A DNA stretch of 64,000 nt from Nemophila menziesii (lineage: Eukaryota > Streptophyta > Magnoliopsida > Boraginales > Hydrophyllaceae): contig JARWIR010000001.1 in NCBI GenBank assembly GCA_029959085.1, forward strand, positions 65,472,899 through 65,536,898. Direction: 5' to 3'. Below the pieces are notes generated by a model, which saw only the letters and a program-made list of their open reading frames with translations, was not told the DNA's origin and searched no databases. The translations under genes and the position numbers were made by a program. Of the stretch, positions 32,169-43,205 are shown piece after piece. Within the stretch, counting starts at the first letter, position 1; each line of letters starts with the position of its first letter.

Positions 32169-34230
32169 TTACTTGTTCTTTTTCTCCTCTGAGGTTGGCT
32201 TATTAGTGACAATAATCAATTGCTTCTCTAGTTCTTTGATACGTTTTTTATTATTCGGAAAAGTAACTTTACTCCATTCCACTAGTGCTTTAGTTGTATT
32301 TGTCCTTTTGACAGGGATTATTCGCGCCGATGAGGCTGCATTTGGTGGCCCCCACGCAGTTTCAATGATTCCGTAACAGTCATCGTGTAAAGCCCAATTA
32401 GATTCAAATCTGAATGGTCTTTCTCTCTTCCTCCCTTTTCCTTCCTGAAATAGTACTATAGGTGAATGATCAGAACCCGTTGCATGGGGTATAAATAAAG
32501 ATGCATTTGGATATTTGTCCATCCATTCAACTGTTGCAAATGCTTTATCAATTCTTGATTTCACCAGCGTGTGATCCGTTCTTCTGTTAGACCACGTATA
32601 GTAACTTCCTGAAGTTGACAACTCAGCTAACGCATTATTTGCTAGAAAATTATTAAAGTTAAGAATCTGTTGAAAGTTTGGTGGTGATCTACTCAACCGT
32701 TCACCTGCAGTTGTAATATCATTAAAATCCCCCATGGTTATCGTAGGGGCGTTAGCATTATGAAACCATGTAGTAATTTCATCATACATTTGCAATCTTT
32801 CATAGTAAACAGTTGGCGAGTGAACAAAAAACAAATAATACGAAAAGTCCAAGTTTATAATATTAAGTATAATATAGTTCGAGCCAGAGTATAAAATAGA
32901 AATGACAAGGGGATTATTCCAAAGGAGCCTCCTGAGTGGTCCATGGTCCCAGTCATAGTTCACGAATCGTGAATCGTATCTAGAATCGGAATGTCAGTTT
33001 TTCGAATCGTGAATCGTATCGAATCGTGAATCGTAACGATACATTTATTAATTTAAAAACTATAATATATTTAATATATACTATATTTTATGATTTTTTA
33101 AATTAAAAATTACTAATAAATATAAAAAAAACTTATCATAATAATAAGTAATAAATTTCAACATCCAAAATTCATTTTTATAAATATCTTTCAACACATA
33201 AATCATGAAATTCAAAAAAATACAATTTTAATCAATAAATTTTCAAAACTATCATAATCATCGTCGTAAATATTTCAACATACTTTTTTTTAACGCCATA
33301 TCAAGTACTTTTAGTAATAGTTTACTGTGATGTGATATAAGGACATGTAATCCAATAACTAACACTAAAGTACACGTGCCATATTTATAGCATTTTGAAT
33401 TTAAACTATTATCCATTAAAAAAAAACAATCTTATATAAAGAAAACAGAGATAAGCATTTTGAATATAAACCCTTATCCATTAAAAAATCAACATTCTTA
33501 TATAAAGGAAGCAGCGCCAGCAAAAATAAACGGAATAGAAACATGTATGATCGGCCGAGATACGAAGACGAAAATAAATCACAACCCAAACAAAGACGAA
33601 AAGAATAAAAAAGACATAGCAAAAGTCGGAAGAGATACGAAGTTATGATCGGCCGCTACTTTTTCCTTTCTTCCCTATCTCATTCTATAATTTCAATTTT
33701 CAAAACAATGCATATGAAGAGTTGATGGTACCTTTGTTATTAAGGTTTGATTATATAGAGATTTGGGGTTGGGTGTTAGGTTAGACTAATAAATGCATTA
33801 TGGTAGTAATTATGTTTATTTCTGAATTTTTTCTGAATTGGGCTTGGCTTGGGCTTTTTAATTTGAATCGATCGATTCTACGAAACGAATCGAATCACAA
33901 CGATACAGGACGATTCATTCCGATTCTTTTACGATTCATTTTTAAAATCGATTCATGATATGATTCGAATCGTTATGGGCTTGTATCGCAATCGTATCGT
34001 ACGATTCGGATCGTGAATCGTACGATACCGTGAACAATGGTCCCAGTATGATTAACAACAAAAAAATGATCAAATTTAAGTCCTCGAACCACTAAGGGGG
34101 CATCCCTCTCATGCATCATTGTCTCACAAAAACAGGCAATGGAGGGTTTGTACTCCTCCACCATTGCCTTCAAAACCTGAGCTGTCAAGGGTGCCCTGAT
34201 CCCTTGACAGTTCCAAAAGAGTGTGATCAT
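32169..34230 (-). pseudogene. LINE-II endonuclease part of ORF2, split
   Basis: The AP-like endonuclease starts ITLFWNCQGIRAPLT (34048-34230), is cut at NHTG by the inserted element, and resumes at 32953 to 32169 with MGDFNDI, YYTWSNRRTDHTLVKSRIDK and GSDHSPIVL. Just after the insertion the expected SGG and WNNP motifs lie in different frames, so a small deletion is present; a second shift separates this part from RT at 32160-32169. Confidence 0.8.
32954..34036. mobile_element. 1083-bp Mutator-like TIR element in LINE-II
   Basis: The direct repeat ATGGTCCCAGT flanks it at 32943-32953 and 34037-34047. The ends are ATAGTTCACG and, reversed, ATTGTTCACG. Both ends are packed with GAATCGTGAATCGTA-type subterminal repeats in opposite orientation. 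No transposase is encoded and ORFs at 33416-33648 are shadows. A 9-11-bp target duplication favours Mutator-like elements. Confidence 0.78.
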
Positions 34231-34330
34231 TTCCCTTCTGCGACCCTATCCGGGGGGCCGCGACCTCTAACTCCTCTCCCACCTCTAAAACTTTCCCCTC
34301 CACAAGTCCTCACCTTCCCCACTAGTCGGC

Positions 34331-34667
34331 CATATAGGTGTCGAATAGGTAGCCTAACCAATTTGACAATTGTATTGTAATTTCGAAACACGTGTAATCC
34401 ACTATCATTTACCGTCCCACTGCAGATTAAAAATGGGTTGAAAGAGCAGTGATAATTGTCCTTGTAATGGCTAAGGAGCTTGAAAACTTGCCAAATCCCA
34501 AAAAAATTAGTCATTACGGTAATCCTTGTCAGTACTATACTCCTCCATGTGTATTTAGACAAATAAGTCATCACTACCAAAGCACTTATACACGTCCCAT
34601 TAAGATTGTATATTGAGTTTGTATTCCTATTGTACACTTTCTTGTCTACAGCACAGCCATCACCCTT
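34331..34667 (-). other. Junction between LINE-II and the kinase-bearing ORF
   Basis: About 340 bases on the minus strand read open for a stretch (34227-34637) but show no known domain; only the last 25 codons look like LINE ORF1. This may be the 3' part or an intron of the neighbouring gene. Confidence 0.3.
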
Positions 34668-35918
34668 TTAATTATATCCTTTACGAGATAAACCTCTATC
34701 TGTACCCCTTTCACTGATATTCAAAGAAACTCCAGTCCAATTAAGTATCGTCCCAAATTCACTCTTGTCAGTATCTAACCTCCACCCTCCAATCACGATT
34801 TGCAATCTTGTTGGCCAATCCAGCTCCATGTTTCGACCATGAGAAACCTCTTTATTCTTCTTACAGTGTAGCCATTGATCAAGACTGTGAATCTCCAAAT
34901 ATTCGTAAACAAGAAACTTCGAATTGTCACTTGAGATGCAACCTAAAAGCTTCACGATATTCGCGTGTCTAATCGAATCGATTGTCTGAACCTCAGCGAT
35001 AAATTCTTGCTCGGCTAAACGATCAAGGTTTCTCATACCGTAAATCCTTTTTACAGTAGCGTATTCATCTGGTCGGCCAGCGGCAACTTTATACACCTTT
35101 CCCGAGCCGCCACTGCCGATCGTGTTCTCATTAGTTATATCAAGCAAATTCCTCTCCCTATACCACAGAAAAGGATTTGTTCTCCATAGCAACACCATAA
35201 CCTGTATTCTTAAATTCGCAATTATCAGATTTATAGTTGAGGGTTGAGTTGAACATCCTTTATAAAACTCAATTTTTCCAGTGGAAAACTTGTATAGACT
35301 TTGAGATATCTTAACATGTATTAAAATAGGAATATCTTGGAGAAAAGCAGCATCAGTTTTGCTACTTTCATTTTGCAATCTAAAGTAGTCTTTGATTTGC
35401 CCACAAATATCTCGTCCAAGCTTATCTTTATTTATAAAACTCATGAGATACATCATAGTATAAGTATCACTATTTTGTTCATTTCGTGATCCATTCACAA
35501 TTAAAGCAGTCATATTACCGAAAAAATAAGCTCCAAAAATCATCTTCCTATTATCCCAACATTCCTTAGTCACAGCACGGTAGTACCCTGGCCACTTGTA
35601 TTCGCTAATCGTAAGACTAGAAGAAGGCTTATTGTGTACAATTCTTATTCGTAAAGACAACGAATATATTTGAATCAGAATTTTCACATTTTTCAGTGTT
35701 GAATAAAACTTAAAATACCCGACACTGATAATCGAAATAGCAGCAATACGTCGACTTACCCTCAGTTGGTCGTGCCATGGTTGTCTGGAGCTCTTAAGCT
35801 TTCCGTTATTATAAAAATTGACATTGCGATGTGAGCTTTTTTGATGCCGATTCCATCGAGCCTTCGTGCACCTTTCACCCATCCTATTAGACTGAAATCC
35901 ATCTGTAGATAAACCCAT
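34668..35918 (-). pseudogene. Chimeric ORF with a receptor-like kinase N-lobe
   Basis: This is an open 416-codon frame. Residues about 255-370 are a protein-kinase N-lobe close to plant LRR receptor kinases of the HSL1/subfamily XI kind: glycine loop IGSGGSGKVYKV (near 267), a VKRI lysine (near 289), EFIAEVQTIDSIRHANIVKLL, FLVYEYLEIHSLDQWL and LDWPTRLQIVIG. It ends before the catalytic loop, so no kinase activity is expected. The first 255 residues have no LRRs, signal peptide or domain I know. A good splice donor, GTAAGT (minus strand, 35754-35759), lies after codon 53, so the N-terminal part may be intron. It may be a broken or captured host gene. AAACCCTAGG near 36020 resembles a plant 5' leader. 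Confidence 0.55.
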
Positions 35919-36221
35919 TTGGTGATTACCCTAGTCTAAAATTGAGACTGAATTCTTTAGATTGTTGTGATTCGTAACGTAGATGAAGAAATTAGAAGCG
36001 AAAGTAGAGAAATCGAAAAACCCTAGGAGTACGCCTAATTCGCTTTTATCGCACCTTCCAAAGGTGTACTGTGTAATTACATATACCCCTCCTTCATACC
36101 TTCATAAATATAACATAACTAATTGAAAATAATATTACATCTTGATTATTAATAATTTTTCTTTTTACTTCTAATCAAATTAATAGTAGGCGTGATTGGT
36201 GGTATATATCATTACTCCAGA
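35919..36221. other. Upstream flank of the kinase-bearing ORF
   Basis: About 300 bases. It includes a possible 5' leader with AAACCCTAGG (minus strand, about 36018-36027), then AT-rich sequence. No TATA box stands out. Confidence 0.35.
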
Positions 36222-36499
36222 ACAATTCATTATAATAGAAATTCACAAAAATTCACACCAACTTAACACAGTTTTGCTCCATTTTGATCACACATCTAAT
36301 ATTTATATATTTGTACTCTTAAACCATAATAAATATATTGAATTTTGTATGAGTAGTTTAACAATTCATTATAATAAAAATTCACAAAAATTCACACCAA
36401 CTTAACACAGTTTTGCTCCATTTTGATCACACATCTAATATTTATATATTTGTACTCTAAAACCATATTAAATATATTGAATTTTGTATGAGTAGTTTA
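36222..36499. repeat. 139-bp tandem duplication
   Basis: Two adjacent copies, 36222-36360 and 36361-36499, differ at only a few bases. Each starts ACAATTCATTATAATA and ends GTATGAGTAGTTTA. It is noncoding. Confidence 0.9.
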
Positions 36500-36537
36500 A
36501 TTTCTATACATATGTTGGTTAATGATCAAGATGTATA

Positions 36538-37552
36538 TGTTGGATTAATGCTTTATATTTGTTAATTTAAATGTGTAAACGTTAATCCGATCATGTTCTT
36601 TTAGGAGAAGAGGAAGAGGCTTAGATTAATATAGAGGATTAACTAAGACTCTTCCCATTCCCTTTGAGAAGTGGAAAAGACTACTTTTGTGAATGTTTTT
36701 GTCCCACATAGGAGGTGAGTAAAAAAGTTTATCTACTTAAATAATCTCACCTATGTATTCTTATCACAAGAGCTAGTCACTATGCAAGCTAAAAGGGAAC
36801 AAGGAAGCCCCCACACACGCGCACAACCACCACCACCCCCCCGGCCCGGCGCCGGCCGTGGGCTCGTTCGGGAGTTGGGGAATTGGGGAGTTTGGGGAGT
36901 TTGGGGAGTCAAAAAATGAAATAGATTTTCCTACCAGCTCTTATAGTGGTCGTTGACAACTCAAACGTAGAGACAAGTCTCCACCAATCACGCACGCGTT
37001 AAAGAATAAGAATATTCCAGCAGCTGTTACAAGGAGATAGTCAACACGTGGGAATATCAAGGTCAAAGCTGTTACAGAATATAAAAACGTGGAGGTTAAA
37101 AGCCAATCAAAACCGTCAGCCCAATCAAGTCAATTACGGGAGGGAATAGTGGGACTTAATGGGGACGTTTCTGAATGGCTTGAGTCTTCCTCTCCTCTCT
37201 CCTATATAAAGAGCTCTCACTCCACTCATTCCAGCTACGAAATACACAAGAAAGAAAAAACACTCTGCCTCACCTTCTCTCTAAAAACTAGTTACGTTTT
37301 AGTTTTCGTTTTCCGTTAGAGATACCGGTCCGCCGGAATATCTTTTTAACGACCGTCGGTGACTCTGTTTTTCTTTTCATTTCCGTGTAAGTGTATTTCC
37401 ATTTGAATTTCCGTGTAATTGTTATTCGATTTTCATTGTAATCGTAATTCAGTTTTCTTGTAATAGTTAGTTTACATAAAAATTGTTTTTACTTCATTTG
37501 TTTTTCCTTGGAAACCATTTCTTTTGTGAAACCGATGATTATTTTAATCACA
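36538..37552 (+). repeat. Copia 5' LTR
   Basis: 1015 bp with a TATATAAAG box at 37203-37211. It is longer than the 3' LTR because the latter lacks several short segments, including about 45 bases around 42710, so the insertion is not recent. Confidence 0.92.
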
Positions 37553-37596
37553 ATTCAAAAAGATTCATTTTCTTTTCTCACCGGTTATTTTTGAAA

Positions 37597-38929
37597 ATGG
37601 CTCTTCCTATTTCGGCTGTTGGTTCTTCTTTGAACACAAAGCCACTTCTCGACGCGAACAAGTTGGAACCCCTTAATGGTTCTAACTACAAGCATTGGGC
37701 GCAAAAAATTATGATTTGCCTTGAACAGTATGAACTCGACTTTGCTATAGTCGAGGCTCCTCTACTTTTGGAAATTGGAGCTCATACTGAACAAGAGCTA
37801 GCTAGGCATGCTGCCCTTGAATCCATGTTCAAAAGATCTAATACCACGGCTCAGGGATGGATGTTGAACAATGTTAGTAATCCCATATTTGATCTCCTTG
37901 CCAAAGAGAAATCGGCAAAGATCATATGGAAAATCTCGAGAAGAAATATGGGGCTGATGATTCTGGTAAGAAAACGTACGTGACTGGGAATTGGTATAAT
38001 TTTAGACTTACAGATCAGAAACCCATGACTGAACAACTTCATGTGTACGAGAACCTATGCGCGGAGGTAATAGCCGAAGGCGTGAAGATGTGTGAAATTC
38101 TTCAAGCCAACATTTTGCTTGAGAAATTTCCCCCATCTTGGAGTGAATACCGCAACCACCTCAAACACAAAAAGAAAGAAATGACCCTCCAAGAGCTCAT
38201 CAGCCACATCCACGTCGAAGAAGCAAATGACTAAAGGATAGGTCAACCTCTTTCCCTTCTCATTCCTCGAAAGCTAATCTCGTCGAAGGTTCTGGCCCAG
38301 GCAACAAAGACAGGTTCAAAGGGAAGGGAAAGCAACAAGGCTCCAACAAGTCGAAGTTTTGGGGAAACAAGAATCGCGGCAACTCCAACAAACAAGGTGG
38401 AGGATTCAAAACCTCTAATAAGATTCAAAAACCTAAAGGGGTCTGTTATTGTTGTGGCAAAGAAGGACATAGAGCTTTCGAATGTTCCCTTAGGGCTGGC
38501 CAGGGTCCCAAAGCTGCCGCTAATCTGACTGAGACTGAAGAAATAATCGCCGCGGTAATGGTTGAGGTAAACTTGGTAGAGAACAAGAGTGAGTGGATCC
38601 TTGACACTGGAGCTTCTCGCCATTTATGCGCAAACAAAGTCTTGTTCAAGAAATTCGAAAAGGCAACTGATGGTGAGTGTGTGTACTTGGGTGACTCTTC
38701 CACCGCTATAGTTCTCGGGAAAGGTCAGGTTCCCCTCAAACTCACCTCTGATAATATTCTTGAACTAAATGATGTTCTCTTCGTCCCCTCTCTCCGTAGG
38801 AACTTAGTTTCCGGGGCTCTTCTTAACAAAGTTAGTCTCAAACTTGTCTTCGAGGGGGGGAAAGTCATTATCACAAAAAATGACGAGTTCGTGGGGAAAG
38901 GGTACCTTAATAACGGCTTGTTTGTTTAA
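37597..38929 (+). pseudogene. Copia gag and protease
   Basis: Gag begins MALPISAVGSSLNTKPLL with the copia-type GSNYKHWAQKI segment. A one-base loss near 37930 moves the frame to 37926-38234, and a second shift near 38230 moves it to the zinc knuckle CYCCGKEGHRAFEC (about 38443) and the protease motif ILDTGASRHLC (about 38600). The frame ends at 38927-38929; another shift follows before the integrase zinc site GRLGHLNVASIKRL (about 39000). All domains are recognisable and none can be made as one protein. Confidence 0.88.
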
Positions 38930-41630
38930 ACACTGTAATCCTTAATGAGAATGCATCTAATTCTGCTTATATTGCTGAGTCTGTTCAAACGTGGAATGGT
39001 AGACTAGGCCATTTAAATGTTGCGTCTATTAAAAGGCTTAAAAATATTGGACTAATACCCGTTCACAACGTGGATGACTTTGAAAAATGTCAAATATGTG
39101 TAGAGTCCAAACTTGCGGAAAAACCTTTTAAACCCGTTACCACGAGAAAAACTAAATTGCTTGAATTAGTTCATTCGGACTTAGCTGATTTTAAAAACTC
39201 CGCTAGTAGAGGAGGAAAACTTTATTACATAACCTTCATAGATGACTACTCTAGGTTTACTAAAGTGTATCTTCTTAAAACTAAAGATGAGGCAGAAAAT
39301 GCGTTTTTAAAATATAAAGTCGAAGTTGAAAACCAACTAGACTATAAAATCAAACGACTTAGGTCCGATAGAGGAGGCGAGTATAGTTCGAATTACCTTA
39401 AAGAGTTTTGTGAAACAAATGGGATTATCCACGAACTTAGTGCCCCTTATACACCCCAACAAAACGGCATAGCAGAAAGAAATATTAGGTCCCTTAAAGA
39501 GACTATGAATGCCATGTTAATAAGTTCAGGTTTACCAAACAACATGTGGGGGGAAGCTGTCTTATCAGCCTGTTATGTACTTAATAGGGTACCACATAAA
39601 TCCCTAGAAAAGACCCCTTATGAGATGTGGAAGGGTTTTCCACCAAACCTGAAATTTTTAAAAGTGTGGGGGTGCCTAGCCAAAGTCAAACTACCTGATT
39701 TAAAAACTGTCACCGTTGGACCCAAAACCGTTGACTCAATTTTCATAGGGTACGCTCAGAATAGTGCGTCATACAGATTCTTGTCCTTAGAAGATAACTC
39801 TATTTGTGAATCTAGAGATGTTGAGTTCTTTGAACATGTTTTCCCTTTGAAAGATTTAAATATTGTCAATGCTTCTTTACCTTTTGATAACTTATCTACT
39901 AATGATGTTTTACCTCTTTGTGATGTTTTTCCTAACCCCTCCACTTCCATGGAGCCTAGTAGTATTCCCGAGGAAGAACCTAGGAGAAGTAAGAGGCGTA
40001 GGATCGAGTCTAGCTTCGTCCCTGACTTTATAACAGCCTTTATAACCAAAGGTTTTCACATTGATCTATTAAACGAACAGGTAGTCAACTGCCTCCTCAT
40101 GGAGGAAGACCCAAAAACTTATGATGATGCTTTAAAATCTATAGATGCTAGTTTTTGGAAAGAGGCCATTAATAGTGAACTTGAGTCAATTAAAAGTAAT
40201 CATACATGGGAATTAACCGACTTACCTAGGGTTAGCAAACCTATTAGTAGCAAATGGATTTTTAAGAAAACGTTGAGACCCGATGGCTCAATAGAAAAAT
40301 TCAAATCAAGACTTGTTATTAAGGGCTTCACCCAAAAGAAAAGTTTAGACTACTTTGACACTTATTCCCCAGTGACCAAAATTTCCACGATAAGAACTCT
40401 CATTGCTTTAGCCGTCATTCACGAACTTGTAATACATCAAATGGATGTCAAAACCGCGTTCCTGAACGGAGATCTAGATGAAGAGATCTACATGGCTCAA
40501 CCTGAAGGGTGTGTGGTCCCTAGTCAAAGGGACAAAGTGTGTAAGTTGAAAAAATCCTTGTATGGTTTGAAACAGGCACCGAAAAAATGGTATGAAAAAC
40601 TAGATAGTACTCTCATTTCAGATGGTTTTATAGCTAACACTTCTGAATCATGTGTTTACTCCAAGGTAACAAATTCAGAGTGTGTTATCATCTGCCTCTA
40701 TGTAGATGGCATGCTCATCTTTGGTACTACTATTCATATTATAAATGAGACTAAACGCTTCTTGTCTTCCAGATTCGACATGAAAGTTATGGGAGAAGCT
40801 GATGTAATACTTGGGGTAAAAATCATTAGGAGCAGTAATGGTATTACCGTGAATCAGTCTCATTACGTAGAAAAGATGCTGAAGAAGTTCAATTCCTTTG
40901 AGGTAACGCCTGTAAATACTCCTTATGATTCTAGCATTAATTTATCCAAACATGTTGGGGATGCTGTATCCCAAAATGAATATGCTAAAATCATAGGAAG
41001 TGTGATGTTCTTGATGAACTATACTCGACCCGATATTGCCTATGCCGTGAGTAGACTTAGTCGCTATACTCATAACCCGAGTAGTGACCACTGGGTTGCA
41101 CTTCGCCGTCTATTGAAATAATTTAGGGGTACCATCGATCTAGGCTTGCACTATAACAAATTCCCTGCAGTCCTTGAGGGTTTTTGTGATGCAAACTGGA
41201 TCTCTGACAATGACGAAGTAAGCTCCACCAGTAGTTATGTGTTCTTCTTAGGGGGAGGTGCTGTATCATGGAAGTCTTCCAAACAGACTTGTATAGCACG
41301 CTCCACCATGGAGTCTGAGTTCATAGCACTAGAGTTAGCTGGGCAAGAAGCTGAGTGGTTGAGAAGTCTCTTATCGAATGTGCCACTTTAAGAAGGAAGT
41401 GCCACGCATGTATGTATCCAATGTGATTCACAAGCAGCCATTAGAGTCGCTCATAATAGCGCCTATAATGGGAAGAAGAGACATATTCGCATCAGACATG
41501 GGTCAGTAAGATAGTTACTGAAAAATTGTGTGATAGCCTTGGAATATGTACGATCATAGAACAACCTAGCTGATCCGTTTACCAAAGGCTTAACCAGGAG
41601 AGTAGTCCTGGAGACATCGAGGGGGATGGG
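38930..41630 (+). pseudogene. Copia integrase, reverse transcriptase and RNase H
   Basis: The main open part is 39070-41121 (683 codons). It has the integrase core (FIDDYSRFTKVY, LRSDRGGEYSS, NGIAERNIRSLKE), and RT with WIFKKTLRPDGSIEKFKSRL, MDVKTAFLNGDLDEEIYM and LYGLKQAP. The RT active-site box reads CLYVDGMLIFG, so the second catalytic Asp of YVDD is Gly. A TAA at 41119-41121 interrupts the frame before RNase H, which continues at 41146-41391 ([22 protein letters not shown]) and further, with stops, to about 41600 (NLADPFTKGLTR). The enzyme is therefore expected to be dead on two counts. Confidence 0.9.
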
Positions 41631-42199
41631 GTTGAAACCCATTAATGGGGAACATGTGACCAATTGGTCAATGTGATTATCTCCATACCTATGGCTCAAA
41701 ACAAAATCGTCTTAAAATTCATAGCCACTTGTGGTGGTCCTGTTGAGAAGGATTTGATGAATAAGACGTACTGAGTGTGTAAACTCATAGAGAATTCATA
41801 GCCTAAATGGTGGTCCTTTAGAGAAGGACTTGATGAATTCACGGGTAATCACGAGACCCAAACTTCATAATAAAATGTTAAAAGGAGACATCCTTAAACA
41901 ATCTTTAAATGAAGAAATCAAAAGTTCATAGCCCTTAAAGGGTGGTTCTTAGAGAAGGACTTGATGAACTGAAAGGTGATGTTCGAGGGAACTATAGCTT
42001 TCAGTAGGGTAGAATATGTGTTGTGGGGGTCTCGGTCGAAAACCGTTAAAGTTCAAGAGTAAGTTCACCTTAACGGAATTCGGTGGTTGCCTCACTTCAC
42101 TACGTGTCAATTCAAATCGAAAGATATTGCCACTTAAGTACAATTCACCAAAAAACTGATAGGTATAGAGACCTGATCACTGTCTCTCCAAAAGACCCT
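41631..42199 (+). other. Copia 3' noncoding region
   Basis: About 570 bases between RNase H and the polypurine tract. GGTGGTCCT or GGTGGTTCT followed by a GAGAAGGA-TTGATGAA segment repeats three times (near 41733, 41810 and 41950), with a TTCATAGCC before each, so it contains imperfect direct repeats. No ORF is supported. Confidence 0.65.
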
Positions 42200-42210
42200 G
42201 AGTGGGGGGT

Positions 42211-43174
42211 TGTTGGATTAATGCTTTATATTTGTTAATTTAAATGTGTAAACATTAATCTGATCATGTTCTTTTAGGAGAAGAGGAAGAGACTTAGATT
42301 AATATAGAGGATTAACTAAGACTCTTCCCATTCCCTTTGAGAAGTGGAAAAGACAACTTTTGTGAATGTTTTTGTCCCACATAGGAGGTGAGTAAAAAAG
42401 TTTATCTACTTAAATAAACTCACCTATGTATTATTATCACAAGAGCTAGTCACTATGCAAGCTAAAAGGGAACAAGGAAGCCCCCACACGCACGCACCAC
42501 CACCACCCCCCCGCCCGGCCCGGCACCGGCAACGGCGTGGGGCGTGGGGCGTGGGGAGTTGGGGAGTTTGGGGAGTCAAAAAATGAAAAATGAAATGGAT
42601 TTTCCTACCAGCTCTTATAGTGGTCTTTGACAACTCAAACTCAAACGTAAAGACAAGGCTCCACCAATCACGTACGCGTTAAAGAATAAGAATATTCCAG
42701 CAGCTGTTACAGAATATAAAAAACGTGGAGGTTAAAAGCCAATCAATCAAGTCAATTACGGGAGGGAATTGTGGGACTTAATGGGGACGTTTCTGAATGG
42801 CTTGAGTCTTCCTCTCCTCTCCCCTATATAAAGAGCTCTCACTCCACTCATTCCAGCTACGAAATACACAAGAAAGAAAAAACACTCTGCCTCACCTTCT
42901 CTCTAAAAACTAGTTACGTTTTAGTTTTCGTTTTCCGTTAGAGATACCGGTCCGCCGGAATATCTTTTTAACGACCGTCAGTGACTCTGTTTTTCTTTTC
43001 ATTTCAGTGTAAGTGTATTTCCATTTGAATTTCCGTGTAATTGTTATTCGATTCTCATTATCATCGTAATTCAGTTTTCTTGTAATAGTTAGTTTACATA
43101 AAAATTGTTTTTACTTCATTTGTTTTTCCTTGGAAACCATTTCTTTTGTGAAACCGGTGATTATTTTAATCACA
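42211..43174 (+). repeat. Copia 3' LTR
   Basis: 964 bp, preceded by GAGTGGGGGGT (42200-42210), which serves as polypurine tract. It ends AATCACA directly before the GTATA duplication. Confidence 0.92.
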
Positions 43175-43205
43175 GTATACATAATAAATGAGAAAAGTAC
43201 CTCAA

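Larger units (their letters stand above)
28991..34330 (-). mobile_element. LINE-II: nearly complete L1-type LINE, interrupted by a TIR element
   Basis: The T run at 28991-28998 is the poly(A) end. ORF2 reads from Met at 34230 (endonuclease) to the stop at 29032, with an unrelated 1083-bp insertion at 32954-34036. Upstream a short GGRGVRGRGPP peptide looks like the basic tail of ORF1, but the rest of ORF1 is absent. The 5' limit is estimated. It is the least damaged LINE in the window and the same family as LINE-I, III and IV. Confidence 0.82.
36538..43174 (+). mobile_element. Ty1/copia LTR retrotransposon, decayed
   Basis: The LTRs at 36538-37552 and 42211-43174 start TGTTGG and end AATCACA, with target duplication GTATA at 36533-36537 and 43175-43179. 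Domain order is Gag, zinc knuckle, protease, integrase, RT, RNase H, as in Ty1/copia. A polypurine tract (42200-42210) precedes the 3' LTR. I do not see a standard initiator-Met primer site after the 5' LTR. Three frameshifts, stops and a changed RT active site make it inactive. Confidence 0.93.

Noticed and set aside
37553..37596. Initiator-Met tRNA primer site for the copia element
   Set aside because: The usual TGGTATCAGAGC-type sequence is absent after the 5' LTR; no alternative primer could be assigned.
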